Assembly: GCA_020832585.1 (NCBI GenBank)
Contig: JAFIEL010000002.1
Coordinates: 26,568 to 90,567 of the forward strand
DNA: 64,000 nt
Direction of reading: 5' to 3'
Source: Natronohydrobacter sp.
GTDB taxonomy: Bacteria; Pseudomonadota; Alphaproteobacteria; Rhodobacterales; Rhodobacteraceae
The notes under the pieces are model-generated. The model saw nothing but the letters and a program-made list of their open reading frames with translations. It was not told the origin of the DNA and ran no database searches. This document shows, piece after piece, positions 56,010 through 64,000 of this stretch (within the stretch, counting starts at the first letter, position 1; the number at the start of each line of letters is the position of its first letter). The position numbers and the translations under genes are program-made.

Positions 56010-56217
56010 GGCAATTCGCGCCAAGGGCAGAAAGCCCTCTAACTTATTGTAATTTATAGTAAAATATGCAAGCCGAGCACTCATGACGGGTGCGCCTGTC
56101 TTGACGCGGCACCATGGGGTCAGAACTGCCACTCTTCTGACTGCAGCGTGACATAGGTGTTGATTCCGCCTCGCGCCCGAATCCTGCCGGGGGTTCAGTT
56201 GATGCAGTAGTATCCTC

Positions 56218-57324
56218 TTACAAGCCCGCAGCCTTCGTCAGATTCACGCGAAACCTGTCGCGGCGGCGCTGGTAGCGGCGGGTCATTTCGGCGCTGGCAT
56301 GACCCAATTGTTTCTGGACATAGCGCTCATCCACTTCGGCACTGCTGGCCAGACCGGCGCGCAGGCTGTGCCCTGAATAGAGCTTCACGCGTTCCGCGTC
56401 CGGCAGTTCAGGGCGCAACCCGGCCTGCAGCACGCAAGCCTTGATCAATCGCGCAACATGGCGGTCATTGAGCCGTGTCTCCATTGCGCGCGTGCCATTG
56501 CGCGTCACGCCGGTGAAGATCGGACCAAAGCTGATGCGCCCGAAATGCAGCCATTGCTCCAGCGCATGAACAGGGCAGGTCTGATCAGATGACCCACGTC
56601 CGATCTCGACTTCACGCCAGCCAGTCTTTCCGCGCAGGGTGATCAGAACGCCCCCATCCAGTATCTCGATCCAGCCGCCGGAATCGAGCGTGTCATCCTT
56701 GTTGCGATCCAGGCTGACGATTTCCGAGCGCCGCAACCCACCCGCAAAACCCAACAACAGAATGGCACGGTCGCGCAGTCCGCGCAGATCATGGGGCAGG
56801 GTCTCGACCATCGCCCGAATATCGTCACTCAGGATGGCCTCTTTCTGCACGGGGGGGCGCGCATGTTGCCGACGGATGCCCGCCAGCACGCTGGCAATAT
56901 GCCGGTTCGTGCGATCCAAAGCGAAGCCGCGCTGTTGATAGCCCCAGCCCAGCCCCGAAAGCCTGCGCTCGATCGAGGCCACGGACAGGGCAGGGGTTTT
57001 GCCTTGCGGCGCAGCAAGATCGGCAATGTAGAGCCCGACCAGTTCGGCAGAGGGGGGCAGGGGATCGGTGCCGCGCATCCGGCACCAGCGCGCAAAATGC
57101 GCCCAGTCCTTGCCATAAGCCTTGAGCGTGTTCTCAGAGGCGGCGGCGCGGGCATAGGCGCGGGCAGTATCGACCAGCCGATCCAGCGTGCCGGAACCGG
57201 CAAGGTGAGAGGGCAGGGCGATGGCATCAAGTTTCGCGTCCTTGCTCTCGCCGGTCCGCGCATCTTCAGCGCGTGTTGTCTTGTCCATTGCGTCCATATC
57301 CTGTCGGAAAACCGCCTGTTTCAT
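56218..57324 (-). CDS. Tyrosine recombinase/phage integrase family protein
   Basis: FAGGLRRSEIVSLD (R), SGHSLRAGLASS (HxLR), VQKQLGHASAEMTRRYQRR (LGH...Y). Confidence 0.88.
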   Translation of the reverse strand: MKQAVFRQDMDAMDKTTRAEDARTGESKDAKLDAIALPSHLAGSGTLDRLVDTARAYARAAASENTLKAYGKDWAHFARWCRMRGTDPLPPSAELVGLYIADLAAPQGKTPALSVASIERRLSGLGWGYQQRGFALDRTNRHIASVLAGIRRQHARPPVQKEAILSDDIRAMVETLPHDLRGLRDRAILLLGFAGGLRRSEIVSLDRNKDDTLDSGGWIEILDGGVLITLRGKTGWREVEIGRGSSDQTCPVHALEQWLHFGRISFGPIFTGVTRNGTRAMETRLNDRHVARLIKACVLQAGLRPELPDAERVKLYSGHSLRAGLASSAEVDERYVQKQLGHASAEMTRRYQRRRDRFRVNLTKAAGL

Positions 57325-57570
57325 GATTTCGGGGAAGAATAGACCATATATCCGATAATGCAAGATTACCGGACATGTTAGGGTGGGGCAGGGGGCGGCG
57401 GTTAGTTTCCATTCATAATAGAAAAGCGCCGCACGCGACCTGAAGCCTCGACTGGTGTCTTGGTCATTCCATCGCACCCGATCCGCTTCGAAGCGGTTGC
57501 TCAAATGGAAAGCGGCGGGACATTGTGCCCGCCGCCTTTGTGTTGCCAGAAACCGATTGCCCGATAGCCT

Positions 57571-59106
57571 TCAGGCTGAACTCGAAACGCCGCGCGCGCT
57601 CATGTCCCTGAAATAATCGCGATAGGTTCGCCGCAACTCTGCTTTCTGCACCTTGCCCATCGTGTTGCGCGGCAATTCCGGCAGGATGATGAATGCCTTG
57701 GGTTGCTTGTAGCGCGCAAGCTTGGCACTCAGAACCTGAAGGATTTGTGCCTCCTCCGGGCCATCGTCCGTCGGGACAAGGACAGCAACGACAGCCTCTC
57801 CGAAATCTGGATGCGGCAGGCCGATCACGGCGCTCTCCAGAACACCGGGCATCTCGTCAAGCGCCAGTTCGACCTCTTTGGGATAGACGTTATAGCCCCC
57901 CGAGATGATCAGGTCTTTCGCGCGGCCTACGATGTTCACATATCCCTGATCGTCGATCATCCCCAGATCGCCAGTCATGAAATATCCATCAGACCGGAAT
58001 TCCTCCGCGGTTTTTTCGGGCATCTGCCAATAGCCCTGAAACACATTCGGTCCCTTGACGTCGATCATGCCGGTTTCGCCCTGTGGCAGCTCAACCCCTG
58101 TCACCGGATCGGCAATCCGCAGGCTGACACCTGGCAACGGATGTCCGACCGTGCCGGGGCGTCTTGCGCCATCATAGGGGTTGGAGGTCAGCATATTGGT
58201 CTCCGTCATCCCGTAGCGTTCGAGAATGGCATGGCCCGTGCGTTCGGACCATTGCACATGCGTCTCTGCCAGCAGAGGCGCCGATCCAGAGATGAACAGC
58301 CGGATATGGCCGACAGTTTCGCGGCTCAGGCGCGGATCGCCCAGCATGCGCGTGTAAAAAGTCGGCACGCCCATCATCGCTGTGGCGTTGCAAATGACGT
58401 CGAAAACCTGATCCAGATCGAACCTTGGCAGAAAGATCATCTGCGCGCCCGCCCGAAGGATCACATTTGACGCCACGAACAGACCATGAGTGTGAAAGAT
58501 CGGCAGTGCGTGCAGCAAGACATCCCTTTCGGTGAACTGCCAAAGCGTCACAAGGGTCTCGGCATTTGACAAAAGATTGCGCTGGCTCAGCATGGCCCCT
58601 TTAGAGCGCCCGGTCGTGCCCGAGGTATACAGCAGCGCGGCAAGATCATTCTCGTCGCGCGCTGTCGGGGTAATCCCGGCGGACTGTCCAGCGGCCATGG
58701 CATCAAAGCTGCCACCGGGGCCCAGGCTTTCCAGTGCGATCCCGAGGCGCCCGGTCAGGGGGGCCAGCGCATCAATCCGACCCGGATCGACCAGCAGCAG
58801 CCGCGCCCCGCAATCACTGACGAAATACTCCAGCTCATCGGGCGTATAGGCCGTGTTCAGTGGCAGGAACACGATGCCTGTGGTGACGGCAGCACCATAT
58901 AGCGCGAGCATTTGCGGCGATTTGGAGGCCTGAACCGCAACCCGATCGCCGGCTTGCAACCCACAGGCAAGCAGGGCATGGCTGAAACGCGCGACCTGAT
59001 CATGAAACGCCGCCGCACTGACCCCGGTGCCATCCGCAAGCGTCAGAAACGGCCTTGGATTGTCAGCCAGCGGCGCAAACAGCGCTTCATACATGGGATT
59101 GGTCAT
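57571..59106 (-). CDS. matB: Malonyl-CoA synthetase (MatB-like)
   Basis: LLYTSGTTGRSKGAMLSQRNLLSNAETL; GYFMTGDLGMIDDQGYVNIVGRAKDLIISGGYNVYPKEVE; mcd remnant immediately upstream. Confidence 0.8.
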   Translation of the reverse strand: MTNPMYEALFAPLADNPRPFLTLADGTGVSAAAFHDQVARFSHALLACGLQAGDRVAVQASKSPQMLALYGAAVTTGIVFLPLNTAYTPDELEYFVSDCGARLLLVDPGRIDALAPLTGRLGIALESLGPGGSFDAMAAGQSAGITPTARDENDLAALLYTSGTTGRSKGAMLSQRNLLSNAETLVTLWQFTERDVLLHALPIFHTHGLFVASNVILRAGAQMIFLPRFDLDQVFDVICNATAMMGVPTFYTRMLGDPRLSRETVGHIRLFISGSAPLLAETHVQWSERTGHAILERYGMTETNMLTSNPYDGARRPGTVGHPLPGVSLRIADPVTGVELPQGETGMIDVKGPNVFQGYWQMPEKTAEEFRSDGYFMTGDLGMIDDQGYVNIVGRAKDLIISGGYNVYPKEVELALDEMPGVLESAVIGLPHPDFGEAVVAVLVPTDDGPEEAQILQVLSAKLARYKQPKAFIILPELPRNTMGKVQKAELRRTYRDYFRDMSARGVSSSA

Positions 59107-59145
59107 GAAACGATCCTCCTTCCTGCCATCGCTTCGCGAAAGCGG

Positions 59146-59400
59146 TTATTCCTGTCCGGCACGCGCAAGTTGGCGCATGGCTCGGGTTGCGGCGATCTTG
59201 CCTTGGGTCGCATAGCTTTCGTGATGGGTCTCGACCTGATCAATGTTATTGAGATAGTTCACCATCGCCCCGCAAGACTGTTTCAGCTTTCTTGACGAAA
59301 TATCAGCATGTGCATGTACGTCATGGACAACTGCATCATTGCTCAAGGGAAAGCGCCTGACCGGATCCCGTGGAAGTTTGCGCTTGTCCTTGACATCCAA
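59146..59400 (-). pseudogene. 3' remnant of malonyl-CoA decarboxylase (mcd/matA)
   Basis: RKLPRDPVRRFPLSNDAVVHDVHAHADISSRKLKQSCGAMVNYLNNIDQVETHHESYATQGKIAATRAMRQLARAG resembles the MCD C-terminus; in-frame stop just upstream, no N-terminal portion. Confidence 0.65.
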
Positions 59401-59706
59401 TTGGGAATGCGCCGCCTTGCGCATAGTTCAACGCAGCCTGTATCACGGCATCCGGGTGAATGTCGTAATCCTGCACCAGATACTGAAAGAACGCCCGCTT
59501 TGCAGGATCGTCCATGCGGGCATAGGCGGCACATATTGTGCAATTGCCGAAAACAGTGAAGCGGACGGGAAAATCCGGATGGACACCCCCATCAGCCGCT
59601 TCAAGATCCTCGGCGATCCGCGTCAATGGCACCCAACGCCCTGATGGCTTGTATATCAGCAGAAATAACACTATATTGCGTGATAATAACTGAATGGATC
59701 TGTGTC

Positions 59707-60057
59707 ATGCATATCATGAATTTTGCCGAAGGCGGGCAATTCGAACCGCGCAAGATTGCGGCCGTGCTGCGCACCTCTGCAGAAGAAGTCGCCATGACCG
59801 TCGGGCTGGGAAAGGACGCGTTGCAGCGTCGCACGCGGATCAATTCTGACAAGACACAGCGCCGCCTGCGCGAACTTGTGGAGATTCTGAACAAGGTCGA
59901 ACCGCGCTTTGGTTCGGACCTCATGGCCTATGCCTGGTATCGGTCAGAGCCTTTGCCCGGCTTTGACGGACGCACCGCGATGCAACTGGTCAAGGAAGGC
60001 AAGGCGCAACAGGTTCTGGACTATATCGACGCTGTGGATGCAGGCGTTTTCGCCTGA
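59707..60057 (+). CDS. Xre/MbcA/ParS-type antitoxin (DUF2384 family)
   Basis: FEPRKIAAVLRTSAEEVAMTVGLGKDALQRRTRINSDKTQRRLRELVEILNKVEPRFGSDLMAYAWYRSEPLPGFDGRTAMQLVKEGKAQQVLDYIDAVDAG; immediately before a RES-domain gene. Confidence 0.85.
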   Translation: MHIMNFAEGGQFEPRKIAAVLRTSAEEVAMTVGLGKDALQRRTRINSDKTQRRLRELVEILNKVEPRFGSDLMAYAWYRSEPLPGFDGRTAMQLVKEGKAQQVLDYIDAVDAGVFA

Positions 60058-60569
60058 TGCCTCTGTCTGACGGACGCTACGCGGGGCCGCTATATCGTGC
60101 GCTCAACCCGGTCTATGCGCGCGCGCCATTATCCGGGCGCGGGGCCGAACTGCATGGGGGCCGGTTCAATCCCAAAGGAACACCTGCGCTTTATACTGCG
60201 CTCGATCCCGCCACGGCATTGCGCGAAGCCAATCAGGTTGGAAGCCTGCAACCCACGGTTCTCGTATCCTACAAGGCAGATATCGGACCAATCTTCGACA
60301 CACGCGATCTGGCGGAACTTGAACGGTATCAACTCTCGCCTCAGACACTCGCCGATCCCGGCTGGCGTATCCCAATGCTCGACGGCAAAACATCGCCCAC
60401 GCAGGTTTTCGCCCGGACCCTTGTCGCCGACGGCTTCGCGGGTCTGCTCACCCGCAGTTTCGCGCAGGGCACATCCGCGTCCAACCTCAATATCGTTCTG
60501 TGGCGCTGGACGGGTGCGGGCTGTGTCTTGCAGGTTGTCGACGATGAAAACCGGTTGGGACGGATGTGA
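60057..60569 (+). CDS. RES-domain toxin
   Basis: LYRALNPVYARAPLSGRGAELHGGRFNPKGTPALYTALDPATALREA; overlaps the antitoxin stop by 1 nt. Confidence 0.87.
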   Translation: MPLSDGRYAGPLYRALNPVYARAPLSGRGAELHGGRFNPKGTPALYTALDPATALREANQVGSLQPTVLVSYKADIGPIFDTRDLAELERYQLSPQTLADPGWRIPMLDGKTSPTQVFARTLVADGFAGLLTRSFAQGTSASNLNIVLWRWTGAGCVLQVVDDENRLGRM

Positions 60570-60655
60570 TAGAACCATGGATTGCGGTTCTGGCCAACGG
60601 TCCTGGGCTGCACATTCAGTGAAAACCCGCAGATCCCGAACAGCGAAACCTGATC

Positions 60656-62035
60656 CTATGCTGCAGCAGATTTCACAACAGTCCGAGCAGCCCCCTTTGG
60701 CCAGCGCAGGAAGATCACGGCCGGATTCGTGATTTGCGCCTGATCAAGCGCTTCAGGCAGACCCGAAAGCAGGCAGCGGATCACACGTTCTTGCGGGGTC
60801 GATGCGTTGGCGACGATCTCGGCTTCGATCTGACTGGGAATCCCTGCGGCCTGCAACCGGTCCACGATCAAGGCAGCCTTCTGAACCCCCATATAGACAG
60901 CCAGTGTTGTGCCGGGTTGCAGCATCTGTGCCCAATCCGGTTCAGGATCGCCCGGTTTGCAGGTCGCCGTCGCCAGCAATAGCCGGTCGGTCTGGCCCCG
61001 CTCGGTCAGACCGCGCCCAAGACTTGCAGCCGCGGCACTCGCGGCCGTGACGCCGGGCACGATCTCGACCGGCAGCCCGGCAGCGCGGGCGCTTTCCAGT
61101 TCCTCGGTCACGCGGCCAAAGATGCCGGGATCGCCCGATTTCAACCGCACAACCTTGCGACCCTGACGCGCGGCGGCAACGATCACGGCATTGATGCGGT
61201 CTTGCGGCCAAGAGCAGGCCCCCACCTCCTTGCCCACAAAGACACGCTCGGCATCCCGGCGGGCCAGTTCAAGCACCGCCGGGTCCACAAGCCGGTCGTA
61301 ATAGATCACATCGGCCTCTTGCAGCAGGCGCAAGGCGCGCAAGGTCAACAGATCCGCTGCACCCGGCCCGGCCCCCACCAGCGCGATGGCCCCTTGCACC
61401 GGGCCAGCGCCTGCCCCTTCCAGCCTGTCCTTGACCAGCTTCAAGGCCGCACGCCCGGCCCCACGCGCCATGGCCTGACGCGGCGGGCCACCAAACACCC
61501 AGTCCCAGAAAAACCGCCGTTCACGCTGTGGGATCTGGCGGTTGACCTGCGGACGAAGCCGCCCCGCCAACGCCGCCAGCTCGCCTAGCCCCGGTTCCAG
61601 CAGGGTTTCAATCTTGCTGCGAATCTGACGCGCCAGAACAGGGGCGGTGCCTTCGGTCGAGATCGCGACCACGACCGGGTCACGGTCAACGATGGATGGC
61701 GTCGTCGCATCGCATAGGGCAGGGCGGTCAACTACATTGACAAGAGCGCCCGCCTCCTTGGCCAAGGCATGCGCGGCATAGTCCAGCCCGACGCACCCCG
61801 TCGCGACAAAGACCAGCGCCGCGCCCCGGAAAACCTGGGCCGAAAGCGCCGTCACCAGCTCTGCACGCCCTTCGGCCACCAGCCCGGCAAGCTCTGCATC
61901 CAGCTCCTGCGCCACCAGCACAAGCCGCGCTTCGGTTTTCAGCATCAGCCGGGCCTTCTGCGCGGCTTGCTCGCCACCCCCGACAATCACGACATGGCGA
62001 CCGGCCATCTGCAGGAACATGGGAAAGGTTTTCAT
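60656..62035 (-). CDS. cysG: Siroheme synthase (precorrin-2 dehydrogenase/SUMT)
   Basis: MKTFPMFLQMAGRHVVIVGGGEQAAQKARLML; IALVGAGPGAADLLTLRALRLLQEADVIYYDRLV; RLKSGDPGIFGRVTEEL. Confidence 0.93.
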   Translation of the reverse strand: MKTFPMFLQMAGRHVVIVGGGEQAAQKARLMLKTEARLVLVAQELDAELAGLVAEGRAELVTALSAQVFRGAALVFVATGCVGLDYAAHALAKEAGALVNVVDRPALCDATTPSIVDRDPVVVAISTEGTAPVLARQIRSKIETLLEPGLGELAALAGRLRPQVNRQIPQRERRFFWDWVFGGPPRQAMARGAGRAALKLVKDRLEGAGAGPVQGAIALVGAGPGAADLLTLRALRLLQEADVIYYDRLVDPAVLELARRDAERVFVGKEVGACSWPQDRINAVIVAAARQGRKVVRLKSGDPGIFGRVTEELESARAAGLPVEIVPGVTAASAAAASLGRGLTERGQTDRLLLATATCKPGDPEPDWAQMLQPGTTLAVYMGVQKAALIVDRLQAAGIPSQIEAEIVANASTPQERVIRCLLSGLPEALDQAQITNPAVIFLRWPKGAARTVVKSAAA

Positions 62036-62049
62036 GGGCGTTCTCCTGT

Positions 62050-63006
62050 TCAGGCCGCAAGCGACTCTGGGCGCATGGTCCAGAGCGTTTCGGCATCATC
62101 GCCTGACGCCAATGCCAGCAACGCGGCCTGTGCCGTGCCGGTCACGATGGCTTGCGCAAAAGGGTCATGCAGACGGCCTGACCACAGATCCGCCAGCGCC
62201 TGCGGTGGATATGGCAGATCCGACAAACGCTGCGCCTCGGGGATGATCGGCGCGAGCCGTGTCTCATCGGGCCGTCCATCCGTCAGACGATGCAGCGAGA
62301 CCGGTTTTGACGGATTGCGCTCGAACTCGCCCCCGCCCCCTTTCAGGATACACAGCCGGGGCTGGCCCAGCACCGCGCCTGACGCCTGTTGCAGCCCCAG
62401 ATAGGGCGGGTGAAAAACTCCCTGCACCGCTGCTTGCGCACCAGCAGGGTTCAGCATCCGGCAGACCGTGTTGATGCAGGACCGCAGCCCCAGAACCTTG
62501 CGCAGATGCAACAGATCCAGCAGGCGCGGCGCAAAACACTCCAGCGGCAGATAGGCGATCCCGTCCCGGTCCAGCGCGCGGCCCGCCGCGTCGATACTCT
62601 CCGCCCGCGCAATCCCCGCCAAGGCCAGCGCAGAGCGCACATCCGCCCTATCCGACTGATGCGAATTCCAACCGTGGATCAGCACGCGTGCACCCGATTG
62701 CGCAACCAGCCGCGCCGCCAGCAGGAACCAGGGCAGCCCGCGCGAGCGCCCGGCTGCATAGCTGGGCCAGTCCAGATCGACCTGCGGCAGCGCGGGCAAC
62801 GCAGCGCGCGCGGCACGGGTAAAGCCCGCAATTTCTTCTGGTGTCTCGCCCCGGTAGCGCATCAGCATCAGCAGCGCGCCAATGGCATGCGCATCCGCCG
62901 CGCCCGACAGGATCAGGCGCATCGCGGCCTCGGCTTCGGCGGCATCCAGATTGCGCGCCCGCCCCGGACCTCGCCCCATGGCATGGATATAAGGTGTCAG
63001 GCTCAT
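62050..63006 (-). CDS. Anthranilate phosphoribosyltransferase-like glycosyltransferase family protein (TrpD2/YbiB type)
   Basis: MSLTPYIHAMGRGPGRARNLDAAEAEAAMRLILSGAADAHAIGALLMLMRYRGETPEEIAGF; FHPPYLGLQ; nas/cysG neighbourhood. Confidence 0.78.
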   Translation of the reverse strand: MSLTPYIHAMGRGPGRARNLDAAEAEAAMRLILSGAADAHAIGALLMLMRYRGETPEEIAGFTRAARAALPALPQVDLDWPSYAAGRSRGLPWFLLAARLVAQSGARVLIHGWNSHQSDRADVRSALALAGIARAESIDAAGRALDRDGIAYLPLECFAPRLLDLLHLRKVLGLRSCINTVCRMLNPAGAQAAVQGVFHPPYLGLQQASGAVLGQPRLCILKGGGGEFERNPSKPVSLHRLTDGRPDETRLAPIIPEAQRLSDLPYPPQALADLWSGRLHDPFAQAIVTGTAQAALLALASGDDAETLWTMRPESLAA

Positions 63007-64000
63007 TCCGCAGCCTCCAACCGGGTTGCCAGCAATGCCGCCAGTTCCGGCTTGCACGACCCGCAGCTTGTGCCCGCCTGCAAGGCCGCGCCGATCTGAT
63101 CGACCGTGCTCAGCCCCTGCGTCGCAATCGCGCTGCAGATCGTGTTGCGCCCGACATTCAGACAGGCGCAAACCGTGGGGCCGGGATCAGTGATGCCCTG
63201 TGCAGGGCGTCCGGCCAGCAGCCCCGCTCCCTCGGTGCCGATCTGTGCGGCCACATGCCCACGCGCCAGCGTCACCGGATCAGGTGCTGCAAACAGTGCC
63301 GCCAGCACCCGCCGCCCGTCCATGAAGGCCAGCCGATAGGTGCCCCGGATGCGATCCTCGACACTCAGGCAAGTGGCATCCGGCAGGTTGAACAGCGCGC
63401 GCGCGTAGGATTCCCACTGCGCGGGCGCCTCCATCCCTGCCAATTCGCAGCGCCAACCGCCCTCGGTCCGGGCACGCGCCCAATAGGCTGCCTTGGGCGA
63501 CAGCGTCTGCTCAGAGACCGCGAACCCATACCACGCCGGGCCTAATGGCGCGACGGCAACAACGCTGGCCTTGCTCTCGGGCTGCCCAGAAATCGGGTCT
63601 GTGACCGCAGCGACCAGCGCATCGACCCGGCCCATGGGCGCAGTCTGACCCGTCCAGTGTATCGGCGCAAAAACCTGTCCGCGCTGCACCCGATCCGTGA
63701 TTGCAACACGCAGGATCGCCTGTCCTTGAGGGCTGGTCACGCGCGCCAGCGTATCCGCTTCCAGACCCTGCGCCGCCGCATCGTCGGGGTGAATCTCGAT
63801 GAAGGGTTCGGCAATATGCTGGTTCAGCCGGGGCGCAAGGCTGGTGCGCGTCATCGTGTGCCACTGGTCACGGATGCGGCCCGTATTCAGAACGAAAGGA
63901 TAACGCGGCACGGTTTTCGCAACCGGCAGGCGTGGCAGGATCGGCAGCATCCGCGCGCGCGCATCCGGGGTGAAGAAACCACCCTCGGCGAAGAAGCGCC
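63003..64000 (-). CDS. nasA: Assimilatory nitrate reductase catalytic subunit, C-terminal part (5' end beyond right edge)
   Basis: Open frame through the edge (RFFAEGGFFTPDARARMLPILPRL...PFVLNTGRIRDQWHTMTRT...) with C-terminal BFD-like [2Fe-2S] VCACLNVGRNTICSAI...GTSCGSCKPEL. Confidence 0.85.
   Translation of the reverse strand, partial: RFFAEGGFFTPDARARMLPILPRLPVAKTVPRYPFVLNTGRIRDQWHTMTRTSLAPRLNQHIAEPFIEIHPDDAAAQGLEADTLARVTSPQGQAILRVAITDRVQRGQVFAPIHWTGQTAPMGRVDALVAAVTDPISGQPESKASVVAVAPLGPAWYGFAVSEQTLSPKAAYWARARTEGGWRCELAGMEAPAQWESYARALFNLPDATCLSVEDRIRGTYRLAFMDGRRVLAALFAAPDPVTLARGHVAAQIGTEGAGLLAGRPAQGITDPGPTVCACLNVGRNTICSAIATQGLSTVDQIGAALQAGTSCGSCKPELAALLATRLEAAE

Noticed and set aside
1-64000. 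CRISPR arrays, tRNA or rRNA genes, IS elements
   Set aside because: No spaced direct-repeat array, no recognisable tRNA/rRNA, and no transposase ORF seen by eye; a tRNAscan/ISfinder run would be needed to be certain.

Overview
GC-rich alphaproteobacterial DNA, Rhodobacterales-like by gene content (inference, no search run). It is almost entirely sugar/polyol/sugar-acid catabolism and transport, followed by a repABC plasmid replication module, so the window probably sits on an extrachromosomal replicon or chromid. Left to right: (1) an inositol/rhizopine-type cluster: iolC-DUF2090 running off the left edge, MocA/IolG dehydrogenase, SDR, ribose-type ABC importer, IolI-like isomerase, LacI regulator, PanB-like protein, MocE-like Rieske ferredoxin, MocD-like desaturase, and a second paralogous LacI regulator; (2) class II FBP aldolase, FBPase, DeoR regulator, TpiA and RpiB; (3) a tetritol/ketotetrose-like operon with an RbsABC importer, SDR, two DhaK and two DhaL units, one DhaK being fused to a SorC-family transcriptional regulator; (4) EryC/EryB-like genes and a long operon with EryD-like regulator, Tat-like solute-binding protein, GlpPQST-like ABC transporter, two FGGY kinases, 2-hydroxyacid dehydrogenase, class II aldolase and HAD phosphatase; (5) a TRAP/LgoD/UxuA/UxuB module, likely L-gulonate/D-mannonate; (6) a SnoaL-FMO monooxygenase and an AcoR-like regulator lacking the GAFTGA loop; (7) repABC with a candidate ctRNA, parS-like palindromes and upstream operator; (8) tyrosine recombinase, malonyl-CoA synthetase with a truncated mcd remnant, an Xre/RES toxin-antitoxin pair, and siroheme synthase, TrpD2-like and nitrate reductase genes running off the right edge. 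The most unusual items are the SorC-DhaK fusion with duplicated DhaK/DhaL units, the two-FGGY-kinase operon of unknown substrate, the MocDE/PanB neighbourhood with a 26-bp perfect palindrome, and the degenerate AcoR-like regulator. No tRNA, rRNA or CRISPR was recognised.
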